A DNA stretch of 39,006 nucleotides from Gemmatimonadota bacterium (GCA_947461225.1 CANHJV010000013.1:1-39006), one strand, 5' to 3'. Shown: positions 23,629 through 32,413, numbered from the stretch's first letter. The notes: generated from the sequence alone by a model not told the origin. Numbers and translations: made by a program.

Positions 23629-24747
23629 TCAGAACAGCTGCACCCAAGAGCGGTGCTTCGAGCGCGACGGCACCGACTGACCCCCCATGGCCTTGTCGAT
23701 CGCGCACGCTGAATAATTCAGGCTGGCATTGCCACTGATCTTGGTGTCGCCGCCGTCTTCGTTGCGCGAAACCAGGGCCCCGTACAGTTCCATCGTGCCC
23801 TCGGCCTCGAACTCGTCACGTACCAGAATCACACCGGCGAACACGAAGTTGCCGCGAATGCGGAGGCGTCCGTCCACGATCAACAGCCCCTGCCCGCTAC
23901 CGCTCGTGAGGTCGAGATCGCCCGCGGAGTAGATGACGGGGAAGTAGTTCTGGCAACCCACCACCGCGCTTTTGCTGCGACTGGGTTCGCCCCAGTTCGA
24001 CGCGCTGTAGGTGCAGGTCTTCTCGCTGCCCACTGGCGACGGCTTCACTTTGTCGCTCGCCTTGATGGTCGCGCGGGCCACCAGCGACTCCCAGCTCTCC
24101 GTGCCAAAAGTGGTCAGCGCGTTTTTGTCGCTCAAGCTGGGATCGGCATAGGTGCCGCCGACCACTTGGCTCTCCTCCTTCTTCACTTCGGGTGTCTCCC
24201 CGGGCTTGTAGCTGATAGCGAACGTGTCGCGCGCGCTGGCACAGGCCAGCCAGCCGGGGGGCGTGGTATTCTTGCCCGTGAGGGAGGATGACCCACCGAT
24301 CTCGACCTCGCCGAGCGAGGTCAGGACACTGCCCGCCATGAGCGCCGAACCCGCCACCCGCACCAACATCGACACCTGACGTTGCGATTCGAGTTGCCCG
24401 TTGCCGACACTCGAACGCCCCAGTGAACTCACCAGGAACGTGGTCGCGTTGAGGCGCATCACCGCCACCTTCGCCGTGTCACCAGCCGTGACGACCACGT
24501 TGCTCGAGTCGATGCCGCCAACGGCGAGTGCGCTGCGCGCCGCCGTCCAGTTTTCCAGCTGGCCGTTCAACCCGTACTCGGCGATCGTCAGCGCACGCTG
24601 CTGCGAGAGCATGTTTCGCCCCGCTTTGAACTCATGCATCGTTCCCATGATCGCGCTGAGCGACAGCACGGCCAGCAGCACCATGGCGATGATCACGAAC
24701 ATCAGGGCGCTGCCGCGGCGCTCGCGGACCAATCGTTGGGCGTTCAT
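23629..24747 (-). CDS. PilX-like type IV pilus assembly / minor pilin protein
   Basis: The 372-residue protein has a PilX-type N-terminus: a short basic segment then a hydrophobic helix (GSALMFVIIAMVLLAVLSLS), without the canonical GFTLIE processing site. The C-terminal half holds short beta-repeat sequence (LLIVDGRLRIRGNFVFAGVI, then FEAEGTMELYGALV), suggesting a beta-solenoid-like surface domain, with cysteines near the end (NYSACAIDK). It is the last gene of a four-gene operon and overlaps the PilW-like gene by ATGA. It is inferred to be part of a pilus-tip or pseudopilus complex. Confidence 0.8.
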   Translation of the reverse strand: MNAQRLVRERRGSALMFVIIAMVLLAVLSLSAIMGTMHEFKAGRNMLSQQRALTIAEYGLNGQLENWTAARSALAVGGIDSSNVVVTAGDTAKVAVMRLNATTFLVSSLGRSSVGNGQLESQRQVSMLVRVAGSALMAGSVLTSLGEVEIGGSSSLTGKNTTPPGWLACASARDTFAISYKPGETPEVKKEESQVVGGTYADPSLSDKNALTTFGTESWESLVARATIKASDKVKPSPVGSEKTCTYSASNWGEPSRSKSAVVGCQNYFPVIYSAGDLDLTSGSGQGLLIVDGRLRIRGNFVFAGVILVRDEFEAEGTMELYGALVSRNEDGGDTKISGNASLNYSACAIDKAMGGQSVPSRSKHRSWVQLF

Positions 24748-25661
24748 CGGCGATTCCGGAGGGCTATGCTCACGAGGAGCGAGTCGAGGACTTCGGTGGA
24801 GCTCGAACCCATGACGCCGGAACTGCGTTCACCGGCAGCGCGCGCCACGACGTCGATACGGGAAATGCGGTTGCTGGAGCCGACCGCCGTCACGGCCACG
24901 CCGAGGCTGTCGTACATCGCGAGACCAAGGCCACCGGTGCCGGCGGCACTGGCGGCTTGAAACGGCCCCGCCACCGGAACGGCAGCCGTCCACGCCCCGC
25001 CGGTGTACTCGGAGCGGCCCAGATACCAGGCGCCCGATGTCTGTGTCGCCAGCGCATAGCGCGTGGTCCGTAGCAACCGAAGCGGCGCCCCGGCCACCAC
25101 GGAGTCGGGCAGGTTCGGCGTCACGGCAAGGCGCAGGCGCGACTTCCCGGCATCGAGCGTGGCATCCACGTACGGCGACGGGGAACAGGTCGTCGTACTG
25201 CTCGAGACGCTCGTGATCCGATGCGCCGACCAGTACTCGCCGGACACCCCGGACGAATCGTTGCGCAACACGACCACGGAGTCCCCGACCGCCGGATCAC
25301 TCGTAAAGTTGGACAATTGCATCCGTGCCGTATTCGTCGGCACCAGATCCAACTGGGCACGCGTCGGTGTCGCACATACGACCGCCGCGCCCAGTAAGCC
25401 GCGAAAGGTGATCGACATGCGATCGAACGTCACGATATCGCCCGCCGCCGAGGACACACTACGCAGGTCGGCCGACAGCATCGTGACCGCGGTCCGCAGT
25501 TCGCGGCGCACATCCATTTGCTGCGTCGTGCGCTGGAAGAATCGCTGCTGCCCCACCATCACGGCCGTCACCATGGTGCCGAGCAGCCCTAGGATGGTCA
25601 TCGTAATGAGCAGCTCGACGAGCGTGAAGCCGCTCCGGCGCGGTCGACGCGGATGCATCAT
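24744..25661 (-). CDS. PilW/PulJ-like prepilin
   Basis: The 305-residue protein carries a type IV prepilin leader: RRPRRSG|FTLVELLITMTI, to be cut after Gly and N-methylated by PilD-type peptidase, with Glu at position +5. The large C-terminal domain is Ser/Thr-rich and probably extracytoplasmic. Size and operon position match PilW/GspJ-type minor pilins. Two consecutive ATG codons (25661, 25658) are possible starts; both overlap the upstream PilV-like stop. The downstream gene overlaps by ATGA. Confidence 0.85.
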   Translation of the reverse strand: MMHPRRPRRSGFTLVELLITMTILGLLGTMVTAVMVGQQRFFQRTTQQMDVRRELRTAVTMLSADLRSVSSAAGDIVTFDRMSITFRGLLGAAVVCATPTRAQLDLVPTNTARMQLSNFTSDPAVGDSVVVLRNDSSGVSGEYWSAHRITSVSSSTTTCSPSPYVDATLDAGKSRLRLAVTPNLPDSVVAGAPLRLLRTTRYALATQTSGAWYLGRSEYTGGAWTAAVPVAGPFQAASAAGTGGLGLAMYDSLGVAVTAVGSSNRISRIDVVARAAGERSSGVMGSSSTEVLDSLLVSIALRNRR

Positions 25662-26017
25662 CGGCAGGCCACGATCGTGGTATACACCATGGGCTTCGTC
25701 TGTCGCGGAATGGTTACCGTGACCTCAACGACGGCCGTGTTCACGCCCTGCGTGACGACCCAGGATTCCTGAATGCCGCGCGTGGTACGGGTGGCTGAGG
25801 CCACGCCCGACTGCGACAGATTGCTGCACGACAAACTGGAGAGCGAATCCAGACGTGACTGTGCCACGGCGGCCGCGATCGACTGACGCCGACCACCGCC
25901 CATCTGCTTCGCCACGGCGTTGGACGTCGACAGCAACCCACCGACCGCGACCATCAGAAGCACGAAGGCGATCAACACCTCGATAATCGAAGAGCCGCGT
26001 CGTACGCGGCGCCTCAT
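25658..26017 (-). CDS. PilV/GspI-like prepilin
   Basis: The 119-residue protein starts at an ATG at 26017 (MRRRVRRGSSIIEVLIAF). The leader is cut after Gly in RRG|SSIIEVLIAF, with the conserved Glu at +5 and a long hydrophobic helix (VLLMVAVGGLLS). The two cysteines (SCSN and the terminal VACR) could form a disulphide in the pilin head. The start overlaps the stop of the FimT-like gene (ATGA) and the stop overlaps the PilW-like gene. Small size fits PilV/GspI minor pilins. Confidence 0.82.
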   Translation of the reverse strand: MRRRVRRGSSIIEVLIAFVLLMVAVGGLLSTSNAVAKQMGGGRRQSIAAAVAQSRLDSLSSLSCSNLSQSGVASATRTTRGIQESWVVTQGVNTAVVEVTVTIPRQTKPMVYTTIVACR

Positions 26018-26502
26018 AGTTGGCACCCGCGCCGGATCACCACGCCGGCGCCACTCACGCACACGGTATCGGCATAGCTGCCGAGCGTGATCTGATACTT
26101 CGCAATCGTCCCACTCACTGGGGTCACCAGACCGCGGGCGTCGAACGCGATACTCGTCGGGGCCGTGCCGATCGCGGTCACGGCGGTACCGAACGTCGAG
26201 CTAAAGAGCAGCGGCCGTACGACTTGGGTCGACGTATTCGTCAGTCCGCTCAAGACGGTCACCCCCAGGGTGTTCCCGCTCAAGGAGAGCGTGGAGCGCT
26301 TCCCCTTCTGCATCGCCGAGGCGCGCGCGGTGGCGAACGCCGCCTCCAGCGTTTCACGGCTGCCACGCAGCGCCGTCCGAGCCTTCAGCTCCGTGATCTT
26401 CGGAACCGTGATCACGAACAAGGTCCCCATGATCGCGACGACCATGAGGACTTCGGCGAGTGTGAACCCGCGGGGGCGAGACTGAACGTCGGAGATGGGC
26501 AC
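26014..26502 (-). CDS. FimT/GspH-like prepilin
   Basis: The 162-residue protein has a clear prepilin leader, RPRG|FTLAEVLMVVAIM, followed by the amphipathic pilin helix. The body resembles GspH/FimT heads (SRETLEAAFATARASAMQKG and a beta-rich remainder), with two cysteines near the C-terminus (TVCVSG and RRGCQL). It is the first gene of the minor-pilin operon. The start is a GTG at 26502 with no clear Shine-Dalgarno; an alternative start would not change the mature protein. No major pilin or assembly ATPase gene is in the window. Confidence 0.85.
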   Translation of the reverse strand: MPISDVQSRPRGFTLAEVLMVVAIMGTLFVITVPKITELKARTALRGSRETLEAAFATARASAMQKGKRSTLSLSGNTLGVTVLSGLTNTSTQVVRPLLFSSTFGTAVTAIGTAPTSIAFDARGLVTPVSGTIAKYQITLGSYADTVCVSGAGVVIRRGCQL

Positions 26503-26684
26503 AGGTATTGAAGGGTGTCGGCCGCAGACGACCTAATCTTGAGTCCCGTGGCGCTCAAAATTTTGCCGTTTCGCTCGTGGCTCATGAGCGGTGTCTACTC
26601 TCGAACGCACGAGAGGACCGACCGTCACTTTCCTGAAATTGGAATACTGCCAAACGCCCCAATCCGTCGGGTGCCCAGCGGGCG

Positions 26685-28322
26685 CTAGCCCTCGATCGCG
26701 TCCAACCGGAAGCGGTTCCAGCTCCGCGTGCGCTCGATCTCGTCGAGCGCCGCGCGGGCGGCGGCGGGCAGTGGCACCGCGTCGGGATCATGCCGCAGCG
26801 CCGTGATCGGGCGGTCGCCATCGCGGGCGATCTTGCAGCCCGGGTTGAGCACCCCCGACGGATCCGCCGCGTCCTTCACATGCGTGAAGGCCGCCCGCGC
26901 CTCGAGCCCCCACACGCGGTCCATCAGCGGCGCCCGCAGGCGCCCATCCCCATGCTCGCCCGCCAACGTGCCACCCAGCACGGCCGTGAGCTCGCAGACG
27001 CGATCCAGAATCCCATGCACGCGATCCCGCCATCCCGTGCGCGTGACGTCCACCAGGGGATTCACATGGGCGTGTGCATCGCCCGCGTGGCCGAAGATCA
27101 CCCCCGGCATCTCGAAGTGATCGAGCGCGCGGCGCACGCCCCGCACGTAGTCGGCAAATCGGTCGGGGGGCACGCAGCCGTCTTCGATGAACTGCATGGA
27201 GCGCAGTCGGGGCGCGAGGCGCGACAGGATGGGACTCGCAGCATGGCGCAGCGCCCACAACCGATGCTCGTCGTCGGCCTCGACCGCCGTGTGGACCTCG
27301 CTCGCGCCATGGCGGGTGGCCCGTGCTGCCAGCTGGGTCATGGCGTGCAGCGTCGCGGTCGCCGATTCGCCCTCCACCTCCATCAGCAGCACCGCCTCGG
27401 CGTGCGATGGAATGCCCGTCGGCCCATCGGTCGCCGCCACGTCGAGAAAGCTGCGATCCAACATCTCGCAGGCCGTCGCGCCATCGAGCCGAGCCTCGAC
27501 CGCACAGGCGGTGGCCGCCTCCAGCGAGTCGAAGATCGCCAGAATCGTGGCGGTCGCCCCCGCCACCGGAATCAGCGCCAGCTCCACTTCTGTAAAGAGG
27601 GCGAGCGTGCCCTCGCTGCCGACTAACAGATCTACCAGATGTCCGTCGGCGCGCAGCGCGTCGGCGATCGCATACCCCGACGACTCCTTCCGCACGCCGG
27701 CATGCGCCAGCGCAGTCGCCGGGATCTCGCTCCCGAGTTGGGCCCTGATCTGCGACAGCGCGTTCGAGAGCCGCCGCACGGCGGGCACGCCAATCGGCCA
27801 CGGCGCATCACGCCGCACCCACACATCGGTCCCGTCGTCGAACACGCACCGGACGCCCAGTACCCATGGTCGTGTCGCGCCGAACTTGAGCGTCCGCGCG
27901 CCCGCGGCGTTGGCGCCCACCATACCGCCGATCGTGCAAAACCGGCCGCTCGAGGGGTCCACCGGAAATCGCAACCCCTCGCGCCGCGCGGCGTCGTCGA
28001 TCTCGCCACGCGTCGCGCCGGCACCGACCCGGATACGCCGCGCATCGACATCGACCGGGCCGAGCCCTCGTAAGCGGCTCAGGTCCACGATTACGCCGGG
28101 GCCCACGGCGCCGGCGGCCATGCCGCTCCCCGAGCCGCGCGGCATCAGCGCCACGCCCTCGCGCTTGCTCCATCGCATGAGCGCCGGCACGTCGTCGGCG
28201 TCGGCCGGTACCGCCACCCCCGCCGGCACACACCGCGCGATCCCGGCACCCTCGGCATACATCGCCCGGGCAAGCAGGTCGGTGCGCAACACACCACGGA
28301 AATCGGCAGGCGACTCGATCAC
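26685..28322 (-). CDS. FAD-linked oxidase, GlcD / D-lactate dehydrogenase-like
   Basis: The 545-residue protein has the FAD_binding_4 domain in the first half (LMPRGSGSGMAAGAVGPGVI; SSGRFCTIGGMVGANAAGAR) and a FAD-oxidase C-terminal domain in the second (VIFGHAGDAHAHVNPLVDVT; GTLAGEHGDGRLRAPLMDRV). The His pairs in these two segments match substrate/metal-binding positions of D-2-hydroxyacid dehydrogenases. There is no C-terminal Fe-S domain, so it is the GlcD/DLD-type subunit without a fused CCG module. Translation would start at a GTG at 28322. It is divergent from the squalene/phytoene synthase gene. The substrate is not determinable. Confidence 0.9.
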   Translation of the reverse strand: MIESPADFRGVLRTDLLARAMYAEGAGIARCVPAGVAVPADADDVPALMRWSKREGVALMPRGSGSGMAAGAVGPGVIVDLSRLRGLGPVDVDARRIRVGAGATRGEIDDAARREGLRFPVDPSSGRFCTIGGMVGANAAGARTLKFGATRPWVLGVRCVFDDGTDVWVRRDAPWPIGVPAVRRLSNALSQIRAQLGSEIPATALAHAGVRKESSGYAIADALRADGHLVDLLVGSEGTLALFTEVELALIPVAGATATILAIFDSLEAATACAVEARLDGATACEMLDRSFLDVAATDGPTGIPSHAEAVLLMEVEGESATATLHAMTQLAARATRHGASEVHTAVEADDEHRLWALRHAASPILSRLAPRLRSMQFIEDGCVPPDRFADYVRGVRRALDHFEMPGVIFGHAGDAHAHVNPLVDVTRTGWRDRVHGILDRVCELTAVLGGTLAGEHGDGRLRAPLMDRVWGLEARAAFTHVKDAADPSGVLNPGCKIARDGDRPITALRHDPDAVPLPAAARAALDEIERTRSWNRFRLDAIEG

Positions 28323-28406
28323 CTATGGAACCTCGTGCCCCCCCAGCGACCGCGGCAAGGCCTGTGGGGCCCCGACCTGTGTATTCGACAGACTCCCCGT
28401 CCAGAC

Positions 28407-28439
28407 TTGGTGACGCACGACGGCCGCCTATCGTATCTT
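28407..28439 (+). promoter_or_regulatory. candidate promoter of the squalene/phytoene synthase gene
   Basis: TTGGTG (28407-28412) is followed after 16 bp by TATCGT (28429-28434); an overlapping TATCTT is at 28434-28439. The ATG at 28447 is 7-12 nt beyond these, leaving little or no leader and no Shine-Dalgarno. A TTG in the same frame at 28438 would be an alternative start but overlaps the hexamer. Confidence 0.35.
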
Positions 28440-28446
28440 GCACGAC

Positions 28447-29514
28447 ATGACACTGCCGACCGCCGTCTCTGCCGCGCTTGCCCAGCGCGATGCCGCCCGC
28501 TTCTGCGAGGCCATCCTGCCGGCCGTGTCACGCACCTTCGCCCTCGGCATCAAAGTGCTCCCTGGTGCCCTCGGGCAGGCGGTGCTCGACGCGTACCTAT
28601 TGTGCCGCATCGCCGACACGGTTGAGGACGCCCCAGCGGTTGATCCGCAGGTGAAGGCTGCGCTGTTCGACGACTTTTTGGCGGCCTTCGATGACGCCGC
28701 CGCGCTTGAGCGGTTTCTGCAGGGGGTAAAGCCGCTCGTCGGCGACGAGGCGCACCTGTCGCTCACGCTCAACGCCGATCTCGTTTTTGCCCACTTCTCG
28801 GTGCTGCCGCCGAAAACGCGCGCCGTGGTGCAGAAATGGGTTGCCGAGATGGCGATCGGCATGCGCAAGTTCGTGCTGCTGTATCCCGACGGCATTCGCA
28901 TTCAGACCGTCGAGGAGTACAAGGAGTACTGCTACTACGTGGCAGGGACGGTGGGCTACATGCTCACCGATCTGTGGCATGAACATTCGTCGCACATCGG
29001 CACCAAGCGCTACGCCATTCTGCGCGAGCGGTGTCGTGCATTCGCGGAGGCGCTGCAGACGGTGAACATCCTCAAGGATGTCGCGGTCGATGCGGAGCAG
29101 GAGAACTCGGTGTACGTACCCGAGGAGCTGTTACGCGCGTACGGCAGCTCGCAGAGCCGCATTCTGGCGCCGGAACTGATCGCGAAGAACCGCGAAGCGC
29201 TCACGCAGCTCATCCAGCTGGCGTGGCACGATCTCGAAGAGGCGCGCATGTATCTGCTGCTCATTCCGCGCCGCGCCATTTCGATCCGCCTGTTCTGTAT
29301 TCTGCCGTTGCTGCTGGCCTACGCCACGCTGCGCGATCTGGTGCAGAGCACAGCCATGCTCAAGCCGGGCGGCTCGGTCAAGATTTCGCGTCGCGAAGTG
29401 AAGTCGCTGCTCATGACCGGCTCGATGCTCGTCATGAGCAACACGGGCGTGCGCTGGCTGGTGGAACGCGTGCGCCGTCGCGCCTTCGTGCTGGAGCTGG
29501 TTACCTCGCCGTAA
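28447..29514 (+). CDS. squalene/phytoene synthase family protein
   Basis: The 355-residue enzyme belongs to the head-to-head prenyltransferases that condense two prenyl diphosphates. It has both Asp-rich motifs: DAYLLCRIADTVED near residue 50 and LQTVNILKDVAVDAEQEN near 210. Between them is YCYYVAGTVGYMLTDLW, which resembles eukaryotic-type squalene synthases (YCHYVAG-like) more than CrtB. Hydrophobic stretches near the C-terminus may associate it with the membrane. The product could be squalene (hopanoids/sterols) or a carotenoid precursor; no hopanoid or carotenoid gene adjoins it to decide. Its last 14 bp overlap the convergent membrane-protein gene. Confidence 0.9.
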   Translation: MTLPTAVSAALAQRDAARFCEAILPAVSRTFALGIKVLPGALGQAVLDAYLLCRIADTVEDAPAVDPQVKAALFDDFLAAFDDAAALERFLQGVKPLVGDEAHLSLTLNADLVFAHFSVLPPKTRAVVQKWVAEMAIGMRKFVLLYPDGIRIQTVEEYKEYCYYVAGTVGYMLTDLWHEHSSHIGTKRYAILRERCRAFAEALQTVNILKDVAVDAEQENSVYVPEELLRAYGSSQSRILAPELIAKNREALTQLIQLAWHDLEEARMYLLLIPRRAISIRLFCILPLLLAYATLRDLVQSTAMLKPGGSVKISRREVKSLLMTGSMLVMSNTGVRWLVERVRRRAFVLELVTSP

Positions 29515-30316
29515 TCTGCGTCACGACCTTTTGTAGCAGATTTGGCGGTTCTTTCATGCGATCTTGCTCCAGTTCGTCGAGCAATTGTTCGATGCGCAGA
29601 TGCATACGGTCGACCGCGTGGCGATAGGCGCGTCGCAGTGCCCGCCAGCCAACGAATCCGCCACCGCCTACGAAGGCGGTGAGTCCGGCGAGGATGCCGG
29701 TACCGGCGCCAGTGCTGACCAGTAAGAGCACCGGCACCGCGATGACGGCGTACAGCACGCCGAGGGCGATCACCAGCGCCACGGCCTGATTGCGTTGCAT
29801 GCGGCGCATACCGGCGATGTCGGCATCGAGTCGGACCACGCTGCGAGCGCTGTCGATGGATGTGACGCTGGCCGTGAGTTGATCTACCCGCACGAGATCG
29901 AAGCGCCGACCGCCCACGCCGAACGACCGCAGGAAATTGCCAAACGGATCGCGGCGCGGCTCCCAGCTCTGGCGGTCGCCGATGCGACGACGCGTGGAGA
30001 GTGACTCCATGCGCGGCATCCATGCATCGAGTCGACGCAAGATGTCGTCGGGCGTACCCGGCACTGTGCGCTGCGCGCCCAGTGACGCCGGCCCCAGGCT
30101 GTCGAGCAGCGGGCCTGTGTCGATCTCCGTCATCGGCAGGCGGGCCCGTTCCTCGGCGATCGCTTGACGCACATGCGCCAGATCGAGCCCGACCTCCTTG
30201 GCGATTTCAAGCAGGCGCTCTTCCGACACGCTTTCGACGCCGTCGGCGGTGGTGGTCTGCAGCTCGCTGGCGCGGGCCAGCACGCGCTCGAGCGCGGTGC
30301 GCGGAATGTCAGCCAT
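29501..30316 (-). CDS. membrane protein of unknown function
   Basis: The 271-residue protein has a soluble N-terminal half, with a helix-turn-helix-like or EF-like helical start (SEERLLEIAKEVGLDLAHVR, QAIAEERARL), and two adjacent membrane helices at about 178-225 (VALVIALGVLYAVIAVPVLL and GILAGLTAFVGGGGFVGWRA), followed by an Arg/Glu-rich amphipathic C-terminus (MHLRIEQLLDELEQDRM). I do not recognise the family. It follows the lipoprotein gene by 33 bp on the same strand, so cotranscription is likely. Confidence 0.7.
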   Translation of the reverse strand: MADIPRTALERVLARASELQTTTADGVESVSEERLLEIAKEVGLDLAHVRQAIAEERARLPMTEIDTGPLLDSLGPASLGAQRTVPGTPDDILRRLDAWMPRMESLSTRRRIGDRQSWEPRRDPFGNFLRSFGVGGRRFDLVRVDQLTASVTSIDSARSVVRLDADIAGMRRMQRNQAVALVIALGVLYAVIAVPVLLLVSTGAGTGILAGLTAFVGGGGFVGWRALRRAYRHAVDRMHLRIEQLLDELEQDRMKEPPNLLQKVVTQITAR

Positions 30317-30349
30317 GAATCCGGGAAACCAGAGGGACGCGAATCAGCA

Positions 30350-31516
30350 CTAGATGCCGCTCAAAATGATATCGATTTGCCGCTGCAAGGCCTCGCGCAT
30401 GGCCGGCGGCAGCGCGAAGCCGGAGTCGAAGAGGGCGCTGTACGTCGCGGTGCCCGAACGGCGGATGTCGGCCTGCTCCACGTAATATCGCATGTACCCG
30501 TCGCGCAGTTCCGGCGCGATGGCCGCCAACAGCATCGCGCCCGCCTGCACCTGGCCCATCGAGACATAGCGGTCCGCGGTGCCCGCGCGCTGTTCGGCCG
30601 GTGTCGTGTTGTCCGCAACCACCGTACCGACCAGCGAGCCGGTGATCTCGTGCGCCAGCACGTACAACACCTGCACCGCATCGGCACTGCGGGCGGGGAA
30701 GGGCACCGCCACCATCGTTTGCCGGTTCGGCCCCGCGGCCGTGCGCCCTTCGCCGCCGATCGGCAGCGACAACAGCACATCGCCCTGCCGCTGCGACGTG
30801 TTGTTCAGGAATCGCTCGAACTTCGGGCGATACACCTGGTGCCACAGACTGTCCACTGACGTAATCACGGGCGCACGCGTGCGCAGCAGGCGCGAATGCT
30901 CGGCGCTGAAGAATTGGTCTTGTTCATCCACCACGCCGGCCAGAAACAGGCGAAGCCACTCACGATCAGCCGCGGTCGGAAACATCGACGCGATGAGCGC
31001 CACGCGGGCTTGCGTTTCGCGATCAGGAGCCCGTCGCGGATCACCCGCGAACTGCAGGAACCGTTCGATCGCATACTTCATGGCATCCCAGTTCGCGAAT
31101 TCGAACGGGAGAAACTGCGCCGTCAGATAGCCGCCGGTCAGTGGCAACCGCTTGGCGAGCGTCGCGCGATTCGCATCGAGGCTCGTGAGCACATTGCGCT
31201 GGTTCTTCACCACGACCAGCGAGTCGCGATAGCCGCTCCGATACAACCGCACGCGGGTCGTGTCTTCACTGATCAGCGCGAACGCATGCAACCACAGGTC
31301 GATGTGCTCCGCGGTGCGCACGGGCCAGCGGAGTGGCGGCTGAGCCGACGGTGCCACGGGAGATCCGCTGGCGGACGCCGCGCCGTTCGGGCCGATCGGC
31401 CCTCCCATCGGCGCTCCAACGGGGATCGCCGACGCACACGCCCCGCACAGGGCGAGCGCCGACGCGGCGACGAGCGCGTGATGCACCAATGACCGGACAG
31501 GCAACACGTGAGGCAT
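30350..31516 (-). CDS. exported protein of unknown function
   Basis: The 388-residue protein has an N-terminal signal (LVHHALVAASALALCGACAS) with cysteines that could serve as a lipobox, though the residues before them are atypical. A Gly/Pro/Ala-rich linker precedes a mostly helical domain. The segment LYVLAHEITGSLVGTVVADN has a HE pair but not HExxH, so I do not call it a metalloprotease. The RLFLAGVVDEQDQFFSAEHS and YYVEQADIRRSG segments are also unassigned. The start overlaps an imperfect palindrome and follows a -10-like TATACT by 5 nt. Confidence 0.7.
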   Translation of the reverse strand: MPHVLPVRSLVHHALVAASALALCGACASAIPVGAPMGGPIGPNGAASASGSPVAPSAQPPLRWPVRTAEHIDLWLHAFALISEDTTRVRLYRSGYRDSLVVVKNQRNVLTSLDANRATLAKRLPLTGGYLTAQFLPFEFANWDAMKYAIERFLQFAGDPRRAPDRETQARVALIASMFPTAADREWLRLFLAGVVDEQDQFFSAEHSRLLRTRAPVITSVDSLWHQVYRPKFERFLNNTSQRQGDVLLSLPIGGEGRTAAGPNRQTMVAVPFPARSADAVQVLYVLAHEITGSLVGTVVADNTTPAEQRAGTADRYVSMGQVQAGAMLLAAIAPELRDGYMRYYVEQADIRRSGTATYSALFDSGFALPPAMREALQRQIDIILSGI

Positions 31517-31537
31517 ACACGAGTATACACCTCACGT
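31506..31537 (-). promoter_or_regulatory. imperfect palindrome and -10 element over the start of the exported-protein gene
   Basis: ACGTGAGG (31506-31513) and CCTCACGT (31530-31537) are inverted arms, with an inner ATAC/GTAT pair (31515-31518, 31523-31526). The minus strand of this block contains TATACT (31527-31522), 5 nt before the ATG at 31516. Operator, promoter and start codon therefore coincide, compatible with a repressed leaderless promoter. No good -35 is seen. Confidence 0.45.
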
Positions 31538-31567
31538 CATGAACAGGATTCCCCGGACGATAGAGAA

Positions 31568-32194
31568 CTAGCCGGCTCGTCGGATCGGTATGGCGATATC
31601 GGGAAGATCGGCGCCGCGCCCGCAGGTCACGCAGAAACGCCAGTTGACGTCGAGCTCGGTGCTGCAGGCGGGACAGTGCCGCTTGGTCATATCCATACCG
31701 CAATGCGGGCAGAACGTCATGCGGCGGTTGTCCGGCAGGCGATTCCCGCAGAAGCGACAGCCGCACGGCTTGGTCTCAGCCTTGAGCTCACCCGTACGGT
31801 CACTGATATCGGTCGTCGGCGGGGTCGCGAAGCGCTCCGTGCCGACCGAGGTGGCCTGCTTGGCCAGCTTCAGCGAGGTCGTGGCCCAGGCCCGCACCAA
31901 CGAGATCGACGGCGACGGCGATGCAAGGGCCTGCGCGCAGGCCGTCCGCAGCTCGGACTCGGTCTGCAGATAGCCGCGCTCGCCTCCGATCAGGCGAAGC
32001 ACCGCTCGCTCGAAGGCGTCGGCACCGCCGTCCGCCATTTCACGGCGCGCGTCGCGAAAGGGCAGCAGCCGCTCCTCGAGATCGGTGAGCGTGAAGCCCT
32101 GCCCCAAGAGATGCGGGTACTGCGTGCGCACGGTGCGCGAGAGGCGAAAGGCGAGACGATCGAGATCGTCCAGCGAGCGGGACACAACGCTCAT
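31568..32194 (-). CDS. double zinc-ribbon protein
   Basis: The 208-residue protein has a helical N-terminal domain of about 130 residues (SLDDLDRLAFRLSRTVRTQY; DLEERLLPFRDARREMADGG) and a C-terminal double zinc ribbon with four CxxC knuckles: CRFC, CPHC, CPAC and CVTC. Each knuckle pair would bind one Zn ion, as in double zinc-ribbon (DZR) proteins that bind nucleic acid or protein. Its start overlaps the stop of the upstream 60-residue membrane protein by ATGA, which points to translational coupling. The specific role is unknown. Confidence 0.82.
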   Translation of the reverse strand: MSVVSRSLDDLDRLAFRLSRTVRTQYPHLLGQGFTLTDLEERLLPFRDARREMADGGADAFERAVLRLIGGERGYLQTESELRTACAQALASPSPSISLVRAWATTSLKLAKQATSVGTERFATPPTTDISDRTGELKAETKPCGCRFCGNRLPDNRRMTFCPHCGMDMTKRHCPACSTELDVNWRFCVTCGRGADLPDIAIPIRRAG

Positions 32195-32373
32195 CGGCTG
32201 TCAGACGCCTGAAAACGCGTGTCGACGTCGTTCCCCATGCGCTCACGGGTCTCGCCGCCGATGCGATCAAGGACTCGCTCGGCCACGTTCTTTTCGTTCG
32301 CGTGCGCGTCCTTCCATCCATAGCCGTATCCCATGGCTACGCCGACCGCGAGGATGACTAGATACTTGAGCAT
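32191..32373 (-). CDS. 60-residue single-helix membrane protein
   Basis: The short protein has one N-terminal hydrophobic helix (MLKYLVILAVGVAMGYGYGW) followed by a charged tail (NEKNVAERVLDRIGGETRER). It overlaps the zinc-ribbon gene by ATGA, which supports its being real. It lies 40 bp downstream of the RNase HI-like gene in the same direction. A small hairpin (CCGGT at 32380-32384, ACCGG at 32390-32394) sits just before its start codon and could affect its translation. Function unknown; it may anchor a partner to the membrane. Confidence 0.65.
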   Translation of the reverse strand: MLKYLVILAVGVAMGYGYGWKDAHANEKNVAERVLDRIGGETRERMGNDVDTRFQASDSR

Positions 32374-32413
32374 GAGCGTCCGGTGTTAGACCGGCACTCA
32401 TGCGCCGGAGTCC

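Noticed and set aside
26503-26684. Possible cyclic-di-GMP (GEMM) riboswitch before the pilin operon
   Set aside because: I compared the minus strand with the GEMM core by eye; a few bases such as GGCAAA occur but the conserved stems and the CGCAAAGC/CCUAA pattern do not. Nothing else is apparent in this 180-bp gap.
27187-28413. 408-residue plus-strand open frame
   Set aside because: It is antisense to the FAD-linked oxidase gene and of biased Ser/Ala/Arg composition.
30640-30700. Zinc-protease motif in the exported protein
   Set aside because: The segment reads AHEITG, not HExxH, so metalloprotease activity is unsupported.
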